Notes: generated by a model from the letters alone, not told the origin. A stretch of DNA of 64,000 bases from Dyella flagellata (GCF_030160275.1 NZ_BSOA01000052.1:62001-126000), one strand, 5' to 3'; counted from the stretch's first letter, positions 31,627 through 40,797 are shown. Translations and numbers: made by a program.

Positions 31627-31982
31627 TGCGAGCGGCAGGAAGCGCGTTCGAGCAGCGCGCCTGCGAGGACCTTGAGCGGGCCGGACTCAAACTGCTGGCC
31701 CGCAACTACACGACGCGCCACGGCGAGCTGGATTTGGTGATGCGCGACGGCGACACCCTCGTATTCGTCGAGGTACGTCACCGGATTCGATCGGGGTTCG
31801 GCGATGCAGCCATGTCGATCACCGCCGCCAAGCAGGCCAAGCTGGTGCGGACCGCTCAGCTATGGCTGGCCGCTCATCCCAAAGATGCACAACGGGCTTG
31901 CCGGTTCGACGTGGTGACGTACGACGGGCCGCGCGACAGTGCGAAAATGGAGTGGTTGCGAAACGCGTTTGAGGCGGAGTAG
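31626..31982 (+). CDS. yraN: UPF0102 YraN-family endonuclease-fold protein
   Basis: YraN proteins have a Holliday-junction-resolvase/restriction-endonuclease-like fold; their role is not established. The product is 118 residues, with the conserved core G..FE..A...L...G..LLARNY..R.GELDLVM.D..TLVFVEVR.R (the E...D..FVEVR nuclease-type motif) and the C-terminal CRFDVV. It begins inside the last codon of lpoA, so the two are translationally linked, as in E. coli. Confidence 0.94.
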   Translation: MRAAGSAFEQRACEDLERAGLKLLARNYTTRHGELDLVMRDGDTLVFVEVRHRIRSGFGDAAMSITAAKQAKLVRTAQLWLAAHPKDAQRACRFDVVTYDGPRDSAKMEWLRNAFEAE

Positions 31983-31991
31983 AAGCGTGCC

Positions 31992-33362
31992 ATGACCCTG
32001 CCTGCCTCCCTGCTGGACATTTTGCACACCACCTTCGGCGAAGGCGCGTGCTCCACTCACGAAGCCGAGCGCGTCGCCTACGCCTACGACAATTCGCGCC
32101 GTAACGCCCTACCCGACGCAGTAGTGTTCGCCCGGGAGCACGCACAGGTGGAAACGCTGGTCCGCACCTGTCGCAAACATCGCGTGCCGGTGATCGCGCG
32201 TGGGCGCGGCACCAATACCACTGGCGCTACCGTACCGGTGGAAGGCGGCGTGGTGCTGAGCTTTGAACGGATGAACCGCATTCTGCGCATCGACCCGAAC
32301 AATCGTTTCGCCGTGGTCGAGCCCGGCGTATTGAACGGCGACCTGCAGCGCGCACTCGCACCGCACGGTTTTTTCTGGCCACCCGACCCGACCTCATCGC
32401 CATGGTGCAGCATCGGCGGCAATCTCGCCTGCAATTCGGCTGGACCGCGCACGGTGAAATACGGCAGCCCGCGCGAAAACACGCTTGGCTTGCGTGCAGT
32501 CGCCGGCACGGGCGAAAGCTTTCGCTGCGGTACCTATACCAGCAAAGGCGCCACCGGCTATGACCTCACCCGTTTGCTGATCGGCTCGGAAGGCACGCTG
32601 GCGCTGATGACCGAAGCCACGCTCAAGCTGACACCCAAGCCATCAGCCTTGCGGACGCTGCGCGCCACCTATCGCGACGTCAGCAGTGCCGCACATGCGG
32701 TAGCACGCATCATGGCGCAGCCGGTGACGCCGTGCGCACTGGAATTCATCGACGACGTTGCCCTGAAACTCGCGCACGATCACGCCGGCGGCGATGTTCC
32801 GCTCGCCGGTGCCATGCTGATGATCGAGGTGGACGGCGAACCCGAAACGCTGCCTGCGGCCGTGGCTGCCGTATCGCGCGCTGCACATGGCGAAGGATTG
32901 GAGGAACTGAGCGTCGCGCAAACAGCTGAGGAGGCACAGGCGCTATGGTCTGCCCGCAAGGCCCTATCTCCCGCACAACGCACGATCTCCCCGAACAAGA
33001 TCAACGAGGACGTCGTGGTACCGGTCAGCCATCTACCCGAACTGGTAGACGGCATACGCAAACTTTCCCGCAAGCACGACGTACTGGTCGTTACCTTCGG
33101 GCATGCCGGCAACGGCAACCTGCACGTCAACCTGTTGCCGCGCGACGAAGCGGAGCGCGAACGCGCACGCGCCTGTCTGGCTGAAGTGTTCGCGCTGGTG
33201 ATTGCGCTGCAGGGCACCTTGTCCGGTGAGCACGGCATCGGACTGGTGAAACGGGAATTCATGCCGTTGGCGCTGGAACCGGCCACGCTTCAGCTGATGC
33301 GCAATGTGAAAGCGGCCTTCGACCCGGACGGTATCTTGAATCCCGGCAAGCTGCTGCCGTGA
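31992..33362 (+). CDS. FAD-binding oxidoreductase, GlcD/D-lactate dehydrogenase type
   Basis: This is a PCMH-type flavoprotein that likely oxidises a 2-hydroxy acid such as glycolate or D-lactate; the substrate cannot be read from sequence. The 456-residue protein has an N-terminal FAD-binding domain (PVIARGRGTNTTGATVPVEGGVVLSFERMNRIL; SIGGNLACNSAGPRTVKYG) and a C-terminal FAD-oxidase domain (VTFGHAGNGNLHVNLLPRD; LSGEHGIGLVKREFMP) with its conserved histidines. It starts 9 bases after yraN, and its TGA overlaps the GTG of the next gene. Confidence 0.88.
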   Translation: MTLPASLLDILHTTFGEGACSTHEAERVAYAYDNSRRNALPDAVVFAREHAQVETLVRTCRKHRVPVIARGRGTNTTGATVPVEGGVVLSFERMNRILRIDPNNRFAVVEPGVLNGDLQRALAPHGFFWPPDPTSSPWCSIGGNLACNSAGPRTVKYGSPRENTLGLRAVAGTGESFRCGTYTSKGATGYDLTRLLIGSEGTLALMTEATLKLTPKPSALRTLRATYRDVSSAAHAVARIMAQPVTPCALEFIDDVALKLAHDHAGGDVPLAGAMLMIEVDGEPETLPAAVAAVSRAAHGEGLEELSVAQTAEEAQALWSARKALSPAQRTISPNKINEDVVVPVSHLPELVDGIRKLSRKHDVLVVTFGHAGNGNLHVNLLPRDEAERERARACLAEVFALVIALQGTLSGEHGIGLVKREFMPLALEPATLQLMRNVKAAFDPDGILNPGKLLP

Positions 33363-33952
33363 AAAAGCCGTCCGACTCGCTGGACGCCTTGCTCACCGAA
33401 ATACGCGCGTGCCGGCTGTGCGCCGCGCATCTGCAGGACGGGCCGCGGCCGGTAGTGCAAGCCAGTGCATCGTCACGCTTGCTGATCGTGAGCCAGGCGC
33501 CCGGACGCAAAGTCCATGCGACCGGCATTCCGTTCAACGATGTCAGCGGCGATCGCTTGCGCGGCTGGCTGGGTATTGATCGCGAAATCTTCTACGACGC
33601 GCAACGCATCGCCATCGTGCCGATGGGGTTCTGTTTTCCAGGCAGCGGCCGCAACGGCGACTTGCCGCCCCGGCCCGAATGCGCACCTACGTGGCACCCG
33701 CGCGTGCTGCCACTACTTAAACAAGTGCAATTGACACTGGCCATTGGCCAGTACGCGCAGGCCGGCGTACTCGGCATGCGATGTGGCGCATCACTTACCG
33801 ATACCATGCACGCGTGGCGCGAACATCTCGCGGACGGAGTCCTGCCGTTGCCGCATCCCAGTCCGCGCAACCAGGCGTGGCTCAAGCGCAATCCGTGGTT
33901 CGAAGCGGAGCTGCTGCCGGTATTGCGAGAGAGAGTCAAACGGGTTTTGTAG
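33359..33952 (+). CDS. Fe-S type uracil-DNA glycosylase superfamily protein
   Basis: This protein probably removes damaged or uracil bases from DNA or is a relative of such enzymes. The 197-residue product starts with GTG (33359) inside the previous stop codon. It has four cysteines at 18, 21, 92 and 108, a CX2C-Xn-CX15C pattern like the 4Fe-4S ligands of family 4/5 UDGs. The water-activating-loop region reads SQAPGRKVHATGIPFNDVSGDRL, and the distal LPHPSPRN matches the UDG leucine-loop histidine motif. The stop codon TAG lies within a palindromic repeat that begins at 33949. Substrate preference is unknown. Confidence 0.8.
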   Translation: MKKPSDSLDALLTEIRACRLCAAHLQDGPRPVVQASASSRLLIVSQAPGRKVHATGIPFNDVSGDRLRGWLGIDREIFYDAQRIAIVPMGFCFPGSGRNGDLPPRPECAPTWHPRVLPLLKQVQLTLAIGQYAQAGVLGMRCGASLTDTMHAWREHLADGVLPLPHPSPRNQAWLKRNPWFEAELLPVLRERVKRVL

Positions 33953-34022
33953 GCTGGGATGCCAATCCCAGCATCGCGATGCCGCATGCACGGCAAAGCT
34001 GGGATTGGCATCCCAGCCTACG
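33949..34022. repeat. Paired inverted palindromic repeat between the UDG-like gene and lysE-type gene
   Basis: The left arm starts at 33949 (GTAGGCTGGGATGCCAATCC...) and the right arm ends at 34022; each is 24 bases, and the arms are perfect inverted copies. Each arm is also an imperfect palindrome. This copy carries GATGCCAATC where the 57904 copy has GATGACAATC, and the opposite arm has the compensating base. It also provides the TAG stop of the upstream gene. Confidence 0.9.
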
Positions 34023-34024
34023 CT

Positions 34025-34654
34025 TTACGCAGCGCGGCGCGAAAAGATCAAATGCAGGCCAAACAGCATGAATGCCACCCCTGCGCAGCCATCGATCCAG
34101 CGGCTGATGCGCAGATAGCCGCGGCGCATCACCGGCAAGGCGAAACATCCGGCCACGAAGGAAAACCATAGCAAGGTTTCGGCCACCACCATTGCCCACA
34201 AGCCCCAGCGGGTAGCCGATGACACGCCCTCACCGACCAGCGCCGAGAAGATGCTGCCGAAATAGATCACCACCTTCGGATTGGAAAGATTGGTGAACAA
34301 GCCATTGCGCAGGGAACGCCAGGCGCCGACGAAGACTTGCACGGGTGCCGCGGTTATCGCCTCGGCTGGCTTGGACACGGCCGCCCGCAGCAGCTTCACC
34401 GCCATCCAGCACAGGTAAAGGCCGCCGCCAATGGAAATGAGGCGCTCCAACCAAATCAGCTTTTGCAGCAGCAGTTGCAGGCCGAGCAAGGCCAGCGCCG
34501 CCCATATCGCCACGCCAAAGGCAATGCCGGCCACACCGGCCATGGCCTCATGCCGCGAACGGCTCACCGCCGTCTGCGAGACGAAGAAGAAATCCGGCCC
34601 GGGGATCATCAGAGCAAGGATCTGGACGATCGCGATGGTGATGAACAGGCTCAT
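34025..34654 (-). CDS. LysE/RhtB-family amino-acid exporter
   Basis: This is a small multi-pass inner-membrane exporter of the LysE/RhtB superfamily, members of which expel amino acids such as lysine, homoserine or threonine. The 209-residue protein has about six hydrophobic segments and the family N-terminus (MSLFITIAIVQILALMIPGPDFFFVSQTAVSRSRHEAMAGVAGIAFG), including the conserved PGPD motif, and NPKVVIYFGSIFSALV in the middle. The substrate is not deducible. The start is preceded by GGAG. It is convergent with the UDG-like gene. Confidence 0.9.
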   Translation of the reverse strand: MSLFITIAIVQILALMIPGPDFFFVSQTAVSRSRHEAMAGVAGIAFGVAIWAALALLGLQLLLQKLIWLERLISIGGGLYLCWMAVKLLRAAVSKPAEAITAAPVQVFVGAWRSLRNGLFTNLSNPKVVIYFGSIFSALVGEGVSSATRWGLWAMVVAETLLWFSFVAGCFALPVMRRGYLRISRWIDGCAGVAFMLFGLHLIFSRRAA

Positions 34655-34793
34655 GGGGTCGCTCCGGCAAACTTGGGGTGCAGTGTAGCGGCACCGTCTG
34701 CCGCGGCGAACCTTGCTGGCCGGGCTGGGCTTCCTCTACGCTGCCGAAAATCCGGGCATGGGCCATCCCTGCCAGACAAGTGACGGCCCATCA

Positions 34794-34811
34794 TTCCGGC
34801 GCAGGCCGGAA
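34794..34811. repeat. Short REP-like hairpin TTCCGGC-N4-GCCGGAA
   Basis: A perfect 7-bp stem with a GCAG loop lies in the 222-bp gap between the divergently transcribed LysE-type and permease genes. The sequence CATTCCGGCGCAGGCCGGAA resembles a common intergenic REP type of this order and is unrelated to the GGCTGGGAT family. The rest of the gap shows no gene. Confidence 0.5.
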
Positions 34812-34876
34812 CGTCCGCGGGTCGACAAACAGACCGATACTCCCAGGGGAAAGCAAACCATGCAGGAAGCCAGCCC

Positions 34877-36136
34877 ATGAGCCTGAAGTTGCGACTCATA
34901 GCGATGAACTTCCTGCAGTACTTCATCTGGGGCGCCTGGCTGATCACCATCGGCGCCTACTGGTTCGAGAACCGGCATTGGTCCAGCACCCAGTTCGGCG
35001 CGATCTTCTCGACCATGGGACTGGCCGCATTGTTCATGCCTTCGATCCTGGGCGTGGTGGCCGACAAGTGGATGCGCGCCGAGCACCTGTATGGCTGCCT
35101 GCATATCGCTGGCGCGGCCGTGCTGTGCATCGTGCCGGAGATCGATCACCCCGGCACCCTGTTCTGGGTGATGTTGGTGGACATGATGTGCTACATGCCC
35201 ACCATCTCGCTCGCGATCGCCGTCGCCTTCAACGCATTGAAGCGCGATGGCGCGGACGTGGTGCGCGTCTATCCGCCGATCCGCGTGTGGGGCACGGTGG
35301 GTTTCATCGCGGCCATGTGGATGGTGAGTCTGCTGCACCTGGAAACGACTACTGGTCAGTTCTACGTCGCCGCGGGCGCATCGTTGCTGCTGGGTGTCTA
35401 CGCGTTCACCCTGCCGCCCTGCCCGCCTCGTTTGCGCGGCCAGGACCACCGCTCGTGGCTGGACGTGCTGGGGCTGACGTCATTCGCGCTGTTCAAGCAG
35501 GCCAAGATGGCAGTCTTCTTCCTTTTCGCGATGCTGCTTGGCGCGTCGTTGCAGTTGACCAACGCCTATGGCGACACTTTCCTGCACGACTTCGAGCACG
35601 TGGACGCGTACAAGGACCTGATCGCCGTGCGTTATCCGGCAATCATCATGTCGATCTCGCAGGTCTCCGAAACGCTGTTCATCCTGGCCATTCCGTTCTT
35701 CCTCAAGCGTTTCGGCATCAAGACGGTCATGCTGATCAGCATGCTGGCGTGGACGCTGCGTTTTGGCCTGTTCGCATTCGGCGATCCCGGCAACGGCTTG
35801 TGGATGATCGTGCTGTCGTGCATCGTCTACGGCATGGCCTTCGACTTCTTCAACATCTCCGGCTCCCTGTTCGTGGAGGGCCAGAGCGATCCGGCCATCC
35901 GCGCCAGCGCGCAAGGGCTGTTCGTGCTGATGGTCAATGGCATCGGCGCGGTATTGGGCAGCTACCTCAGCGGCGTGATGATCGATACGTTTTTCACCCG
36001 GCCAGACCATTCGCGGGACTGGCACGGCATCTGGCTGGCGTTCGCGGCCTATTCGCTGATCGTGGCAGGGCTGTTCGCGGTTCTGTTCAAGCACAAGCAC
36101 GTTCCTGAGGCACTTGAGGAGCTGCCTGCCCACTAG
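34877..36136 (+). CDS. Nucleoside:H+ symporter family MFS permease (NupG/XapB-like)
   Basis: This is a major-facilitator permease expected to import nucleosides with protons. The 419-residue protein has about 12 membrane segments. The N-terminus (MSLKLRLIAMNFLQYFIWGAWLITIGAYWF) and the SLAIAVAFNAL / YPPIRVWGTVGFIAAMW blocks are typical of the Nuc_H_symport family, as is the FFLKRFGIKTVMLISMLAWTLRFGLFAFGDPG region. The exact substrate (purine, pyrimidine or another solute) is not determined. The ATG at 34877 is preceded by GGAAG. Confidence 0.88.
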   Translation: MSLKLRLIAMNFLQYFIWGAWLITIGAYWFENRHWSSTQFGAIFSTMGLAALFMPSILGVVADKWMRAEHLYGCLHIAGAAVLCIVPEIDHPGTLFWVMLVDMMCYMPTISLAIAVAFNALKRDGADVVRVYPPIRVWGTVGFIAAMWMVSLLHLETTTGQFYVAAGASLLLGVYAFTLPPCPPRLRGQDHRSWLDVLGLTSFALFKQAKMAVFFLFAMLLGASLQLTNAYGDTFLHDFEHVDAYKDLIAVRYPAIIMSISQVSETLFILAIPFFLKRFGIKTVMLISMLAWTLRFGLFAFGDPGNGLWMIVLSCIVYGMAFDFFNISGSLFVEGQSDPAIRASAQGLFVLMVNGIGAVLGSYLSGVMIDTFFTRPDHSRDWHGIWLAFAAYSLIVAGLFAVLFKHKHVPEALEELPAH

Positions 36137-36168
36137 GGATGCTCTGATCTATTCCACGTACCCGGCGC

Positions 36169-36174
36169 TACAAT
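36169..36174 (+). promoter_or_regulatory. -10-like TACAAT placed for a leaderless dusB transcript
   Basis: TACAAT is followed by exactly 6 bases and then the dusB ATG; no Shine-Dalgarno is present. The predicted transcription start coincides with the start codon, as for apaG and uup. Confidence 0.5.
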
Positions 36175-36180
36175 GCCCGG

Positions 36181-37167
36181 ATGCAGATCGGCCCTTACCG
36201 CATCGACCCGCCCGTGGTACTCGCCCCCATGGCCGGGGTCACCGACAAGCCCTTCCGCCTGCTGTGCAAACGGCTGGGTGCGGGCCTTGCCGTGTCCGAG
36301 ATGACTACGGCCGATCCGCGTCTGTGGCAAACGCGCAAATCGCTCAAGCGTATGGACCACGAGGGCGAGCCGGAACCGGTCAGCGTGCAGATCGCCGGCT
36401 ACGACCCGGGCATGCTGGCGGAAGCGGCGCGCTTCAACGTGGCCAATGGCGCGCAAATCATCGACATCAATATGGGCTGCCCCGCCAAGAAGGTTTGCAA
36501 CGTGTGGTCGGGCTCGGCCCTGCTGCAGGACGAGCCGCTGGTGGCGCGCATCGTCAAAGCCGTGGTGGATGCGGTGGAAGTGCCGGTCTCGCTGAAAATC
36601 CGTACCGGCTGGGATCGCCAGCACAAGAACGCGCTCAACATTGCCCACATTGCGCAAGATAACGGCATCGCCGCATTGTCCGTGCACGGTCGCACGCGTG
36701 CCGACAAATACGAAGGCGAAGCCGAATACGACACCATTGCTGCCGTGAAGGCCGCTGTGCGCATTCCAGTACTGGCCAACGGCGACATCACCACACCGCT
36801 GCAAGCCAGGCACGTGCTGGACGCCACCCGTGCCGACGCGGTGATGATCGGCCGCGGCGCACAAGGCCGACCCTGGGTGTTTCGCGAGATTGCCCATTAC
36901 CTCGCCACCGGCCAAAGGCTGCCCGAACCGTCTCCAGCGGAGGTTTCCGCCATCTTGCTCGGCCACCTGGAGCATCTTTACGCGTTCTATGGCGAACACG
37001 CCGGTGTGCGCATCGCGCGCAAGCATCTTGGCTGGTATGCGAAAGACCGGCCCGAAAACCAGGCGTTTCGCGACATAGTCAATCGCGCGGAAAATGCACG
37101 CGATCAGTGGCAGTTGACCTGCGAATATTTCCAGGCGCTGCAGGATAACTGGCGCATCGCTGCCTAA
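36181..37167 (+). CDS. dusB: tRNA-dihydrouridine synthase B
   Basis: DusB reduces specific uridines in the tRNA D-loop using FMN and NADPH. The 328-residue protein has the Dus fold: PVVLAPMAGVTDKPFR at the N-terminus, SVQIAGYDPGMLAEAA, the catalytic-cysteine segment DINMGCPAKKVCNVWSGSALL, VHGRTRADKYEGEA and the FMN-phosphate site ANGDITTPLQA...ADAVMIGRGAQGRPWVF. The PAKKVC sequence points to the DusB rather than the DusA or DusC subgroup. In E. coli dusB is co-transcribed with fis; no fis gene follows here. Confidence 0.94.
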   Translation: MQIGPYRIDPPVVLAPMAGVTDKPFRLLCKRLGAGLAVSEMTTADPRLWQTRKSLKRMDHEGEPEPVSVQIAGYDPGMLAEAARFNVANGAQIIDINMGCPAKKVCNVWSGSALLQDEPLVARIVKAVVDAVEVPVSLKIRTGWDRQHKNALNIAHIAQDNGIAALSVHGRTRADKYEGEAEYDTIAAVKAAVRIPVLANGDITTPLQARHVLDATRADAVMIGRGAQGRPWVFREIAHYLATGQRLPEPSPAEVSAILLGHLEHLYAFYGEHAGVRIARKHLGWYAKDRPENQAFRDIVNRAENARDQWQLTCEYFQALQDNWRIAA

Positions 37168-37236
37168 TACTCCGGTCGCAAGCCCTTGCGGCGTCCATGC
37201 AGGCATCATCGCCGGGTCGTTTCAGATCACCGCGCC

Positions 37237-38175
37237 ATGACCCATTCGCCCCGACCTCGCTGGCTGGCTTATGCAATTCGATGCACCGTTGTACTGAGCA
37301 TTGCGTTCCTGCTCGGCGGCTGCGAAGGCACCCTGTTCGCCGGGCTGAACGCCACCAATCGGCGCTCGGGGATCGAAACGCAGCACGGCGTCGTGTTCGA
37401 TCCGGCGCATGGGTTGAAACTGGACATCTATCGCCCGGTCACAGCCGGCCACGTGCCGATCGTGGTGTTCTTCTACGGCGGCAGCTGGGTGCACGGCGAG
37501 CGCAGCTGGTATCGCTTCGTGGGCACGGCGCTGGCCTCGCACGGCATCACGGTGGTAATCCCCGATTACCGTAAGTATCCGCAGGTGAAAATGGACGGCT
37601 TCATGCAGGACGCAGCGCGCGCCGTGGCATGGACATACCGTCACGCCGAAACGCTGGGCGGCGCTCCGGACGATCTTTTCATCATGGGACACTCGGCCGG
37701 TGGGCAGATCGGCGCATTGCTCGCCACCGATGCTTCTTGGCTGGCGCCATATGACTTGCATCCGGACCAGCTGGCCGGCTTTATCGGCCTTGCCGGCTGC
37801 TACGACTTCATGCCGATTCCGGCAAACGAGCAAGACATGCTTGGCATGTTCGGCCGCGATGCGGCATCGCAAGCCCGCGCACAGCCGGTGCGTTTCGTGC
37901 ACGGAGCGGAGCCGTCAATGCTGTTGTTGCAGGGCAGCGCCGATCGCGAAGTCGATCCGGCCAATGCCCTGTCGCTGGCCCATGCGCTGGCGACGCATCA
38001 GGAGGACGTAACTTTGCGCATGTATCCAGGCACGGGGCACAATGCGCTGGTTTTTGCCTTGTCCCGGCCGTTCCGTGCCGATGCGCCCACGCTGGAGGAT
38101 GTGCTGCATTTCATCCAGACACACCCGGCGGCGGCACGGGGACAACATCCTGCACTCCGCAGTGACGGGGAGTAA
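37237..38175 (+). CDS. Alpha/beta-hydrolase-fold esterase, predicted lipoprotein
   Basis: This is a BD-FAE/HSL-like carboxylester hydrolase. The ATG at 37237 gives 312 residues starting with a signal whose lipobox is LGGC (Cys29), so the enzyme is predicted to be lipid-anchored. The oxyanion-hole strand reads FFYGGSWVHGE (a variant of HGGG), the nucleophile elbow is GHSAGG, and the catalytic histidine is in YPGTGHNALVF with the acid in GSADREVDP. Substrate is unknown. It follows dusB by 69 bases and may be expressed with it. Confidence 0.82.
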   Translation: MTHSPRPRWLAYAIRCTVVLSIAFLLGGCEGTLFAGLNATNRRSGIETQHGVVFDPAHGLKLDIYRPVTAGHVPIVVFFYGGSWVHGERSWYRFVGTALASHGITVVIPDYRKYPQVKMDGFMQDAARAVAWTYRHAETLGGAPDDLFIMGHSAGGQIGALLATDASWLAPYDLHPDQLAGFIGLAGCYDFMPIPANEQDMLGMFGRDAASQARAQPVRFVHGAEPSMLLLQGSADREVDPANALSLAHALATHQEDVTLRMYPGTGHNALVFALSRPFRADAPTLEDVLHFIQTHPAAARGQHPALRSDGE

Positions 38176-38231
38176 CGTAGAAAAGGCGGCCTAAGCCGGT
38201 CCAACGCCCCTCCTTTGGCGGACGATTCGTC

Positions 38232-39062
38232 ATGAACAGCATCGCTACCGGTGACTTTCCCTACATTCATGGCTTTTCCGGCGATGAACAGCTGCGCCTG
38301 GTGCGGCAAGCGCGCATGTTCGAAAGCAGCTTGTTCCACCACATCGACTACGGCGATGCGACACGCCTGCTGGAAGTAGGCTGCGGCGTGGGGGCGCAGA
38401 CGGAAATTCTGCTGCGGCGCTTTCCGGACCTGCACGTTACCGGTATCGACCTCTCGACCGCGCAATTGGCGGCGGCGGAGCGCAATCTCTCCGCGAAGGC
38501 CTGGTGCGAATCGCGCTTTGCCCTGCGCCAGGCCGATGCCGCCGACTTGCCATTCGCCGATCGCAGCTTTGACGCGGCGTATCTGTGCTGGGTGCTCGAA
38601 CACGTGCCCAGCCCGGCGCGCGTACTTAGCGAGGTGCGCCGCGTACTTGCGCCCGGCGCGGTGGCGTACATCACCGAAGTGCTCAATTCCTCGTTCTTTC
38701 TCGATCCCTATTCGCCCAACCTGCTGCGCTACTGGATGGCCTTCAACGACCACCAGTACGACAGCGGCGGCGACCCGTTCATCGGCGCCAAGCTCGGCAA
38801 CCTGCTGCTCGCCGGCGGCTATCGCGATGTACAAACCGAGGTGAAGAGCGTCCATCTGGACAACCGCCAGCCGGGGCGCCGCAAGCAGATGATCGAGTTC
38901 TGGGAAGAACTGCTGCTTTCGGCCGCAGAGCAGCTTATCGCCACCGGCAAGACCGATACGACCACCGTGGAAGGCATGCGCAACGAAATGCAGGCGGTGC
39001 GCAATGATCCGAACGCCGTGTTTTTCTTCGCGTTCGTACAGGCAAGGGCTACGGTGTATTGA
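38232..39062 (+). CDS. SAM-dependent class I methyltransferase
   Basis: This is a methyltransferase of unknown substrate. The 276-residue protein has Rossmann motif I (RLLEVGCGVGAQTEILLRRF), the acidic end of strand 2 (VTGIDLSTAQLAAAE), motif III-like LPFADRSFDAAYLCWVLEHVPSPARVLSEVRRVLAPGA (a UbiE/Coq5-like post-motif) and no membrane segments. It lies directly upstream of metK on the same strand, with 235 bases between them. Confidence 0.85.
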   Translation: MNSIATGDFPYIHGFSGDEQLRLVRQARMFESSLFHHIDYGDATRLLEVGCGVGAQTEILLRRFPDLHVTGIDLSTAQLAAAERNLSAKAWCESRFALRQADAADLPFADRSFDAAYLCWVLEHVPSPARVLSEVRRVLAPGAVAYITEVLNSSFFLDPYSPNLLRYWMAFNDHQYDSGGDPFIGAKLGNLLLAGGYRDVQTEVKSVHLDNRQPGRRKQMIEFWEELLLSAAEQLIATGKTDTTTVEGMRNEMQAVRNDPNAVFFFAFVQARATVY

Positions 39063-39220
39063 GCGGCGATCCCTCCCGACACCGCCAATTGCCCCCTTCC
39101 GAGCGTCGATCCACGCCCTCTCCTTACCCCGGGGAGGGCTCGGTTCCGCGCTCGCCCCGTCCCGGCGCAACACGCCTGAATCCCGCCCTCACCCGTCATA
39201 CGGATATGCCAGACTGGGCA

Positions 39221-39249
39221 GTGAAACCCGGGGTTAGTGCGTGTATGAT
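39221..39249 (+). promoter_or_regulatory. Likely metK promoter (GTGAAA-17-TATGAT)
   Basis: A -10-like TATGAT (39244-39249) is preceded at 17 bp by GTGAAA (39221-39226). Predicted initiation is near 39256, giving a leader of about 42 bases that contains the hairpin at 39271-39296. The leader is too short for a SAM-I or SAM-II aptamer, and none is seen. Confidence 0.5.
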
Positions 39250-39270
39250 GCGCAATTCCCCTTTCCATCT

Positions 39271-39296
39271 CTTTATCCGTAAAGAAGGATATAAGC
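39271..39296 (+). promoter_or_regulatory. Hairpin enclosing the metK Shine-Dalgarno
   Basis: CTT-TATCC (39271-39278) pairs with GGATA-(T)-AAG (39287-39296), with loop GTAAAGAA and one bulged T. The ribosome-binding AAGGA (39285-39289) lies partly in the loop and partly in the 3' arm, 8 bases before the GTG start, so the fold would hinder ribosome access. Confidence 0.5.
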
Positions 39297-39297
39297 C

Positions 39298-40500
39298 GTG
39301 ACGAGCAACTACCTCTTCACCTCCGAATCGGTCTCCGAAGGCCATCCGGACAAAGTCGCCGACCAGATTTCCGACGCCGTACTGGACGCTATCCTGGCCC
39401 AGGACCAGCGTGCCCGCGTGGCCTGCGAGACCATGGTGAAGACGGGCGTGGCCATCGTTGCCGGCGAAGTCACCACCAGCGCCTGGATCGACCTGGAAGC
39501 GCTGACCCGCAAGGTGATCGTGGACATCGGCTACAACTCCAGCGACGTCGGCTTCGACGGCGAGACCTGCGGCGTGCTGAACCTGATCGGCAAGCAGTCG
39601 CCCGACATCAACCAGGGCGTGGACCGCAAGAAGCCCGAAGAACAGGGCGCCGGCGACCAGGGCCTGATGTTTGGCTACGCTACCAATGAAACCAAGGATT
39701 TCATGCCGGCGGCGATCTACTACTCGCACCGCCTGGTGGAACAGCAGGCCAAGGTCCGCAAGAAGAAGAATTCCCCGCTGCCGTGGCTGCGCCCGGATGC
39801 CAAGAGCCAGGTGACCCTGCGTTATGAAAACGGCGTGGCCACCGCGATCGACGCCGTGGTGCTGTCCACCCAGCACGATCCGAACGTGAAGCAGAAGGAC
39901 CTGGTCGAAGCGGTGCGCGAGCACATCTTGAAGCCGGTACTGCCGGCCAAGCTGCTGCACAAGAACACCAAGTTCCACATCAACCCGACCGGCAAGTTCG
40001 TGATCGGCGGCCCGGTGGGCGACTGCGGCCTGACCGGCCGCAAGATCATCGTCGACACCTACGGCGGCTGGGCCCGTCATGGCGGCGGCGCGTTCTCGGG
40101 CAAGGACCCGTCGAAGGTGGACCGTTCAGCCGCCTACGCCGCGCGCTACGTGGCCAAGAACGTCGTGGCCGCCGGCATCGCCGACCGCTGCGAAGTGCAG
40201 GTGAGCTACGCCATCGGCGTGGCCGAACCCACCTCGATCTCGGTCACCACCTTCGGCACCGGCAAGATCGCCGACGAGAAGATCGAAAAGCTGATCCGCA
40301 AGCACTTCGACCTGCGCCCGTACGGCATCATCAAGATGCTCGACCTGATTCATCCGATGTACCAGGCGACCGCCAGCTACGGCCACTTCGGCCGCGCGCC
40401 GTACGAGCTGAAGGACGCCAACGGCAACACCTTCACGGCGTTCTCCTGGGAGAAGACCGACAAGGCCGACGAGCTGCGCGCGGACGCCAAGCTCAAGTAA
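39298..40500 (+). CDS. metK: S-adenosylmethionine synthetase MetK
   Basis: MetK makes SAM from methionine and ATP. The start is GTG at 39298, preceded by AAGGA. The 400-residue protein has the family signatures [16 protein letters not shown] (ATP/metal site), [12 protein letters not shown] (signature 1) and [27 protein letters not shown] (signature 2). Length is typical (about 385-405). The terminator at 40530-40560 closes the unit. Together with ahcY (60941-62374) it covers the two ends of the SAM/SAH cycle in this window. Confidence 0.98.
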   Translation: MTSNYLFTSESVSEGHPDKVADQISDAVLDAILAQDQRARVACETMVKTGVAIVAGEVTTSAWIDLEALTRKVIVDIGYNSSDVGFDGETCGVLNLIGKQSPDINQGVDRKKPEEQGAGDQGLMFGYATNETKDFMPAAIYYSHRLVEQQAKVRKKKNSPLPWLRPDAKSQVTLRYENGVATAIDAVVLSTQHDPNVKQKDLVEAVREHILKPVLPAKLLHKNTKFHINPTGKFVIGGPVGDCGLTGRKIIVDTYGGWARHGGGAFSGKDPSKVDRSAAYAARYVAKNVVAAGIADRCEVQVSYAIGVAEPTSISVTTFGTGKIADEKIEKLIRKHFDLRPYGIIKMLDLIHPMYQATASYGHFGRAPYELKDANGNTFTAFSWEKTDKADELRADAKLK

Positions 40501-40529
40501 GCGCCAAGTTCCAGCCTTGCATTCGAAAA

Positions 40530-40560
40530 CGGGCCGCGATGCGGCCCGCTTTCTTTTTGT
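40530..40560 (+). terminator. Rho-independent terminator of metK
   Basis: CGGGCCGC, loop GAT and GCGGCCCG (40530-40548) form a perfect 8-bp stem, followed by CTTTCTTTTTGT. It begins 30 bases after the metK stop. Confidence 0.9.
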
Positions 40561-40797
40561 GACGCAGGCGATAACACACTACCGCATGCCCTGAGGGGAA
40601 GACATCACCCGTACGCTGCGGCAATCTTGCTTTTAGGTGTAGGCATGTTGTTCCGACCATACCCGAGAACGACGCCTCCATCGGCTTCATCAGCCACGGG
40701 CGTGATGACCAGGCGGGGCTATCGGATGGATTACCTGCAAATATGGCAGCGACAGCCCGGGGCCCTGGAACGACCGCGCAAAGAAATCGTAAAACCT
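40561..40797. other. Gene-free stretch between metK terminator and fic
   Basis: No recognised gene. A 61-codon open frame (40627-40812, plus strand) runs into the fic 3' end without any identifiable domain. The sequence may be remnant DNA at the edge of the fic islet. Confidence 0.4.

Noticed and set aside
33949-34022. Repeated palindromes considered as CRISPR-like repeats
   Set aside because: Copies are scattered singly at gene ends, arranged as inverted pairs rather than direct repeats with spacers, and no cas gene is present.
39063-39297. SAM riboswitch upstream of metK
   Set aside because: No SAM-I, SAM-II, SAM-IV or SAM/SAH conserved core was found, and the predicted leader is too short.
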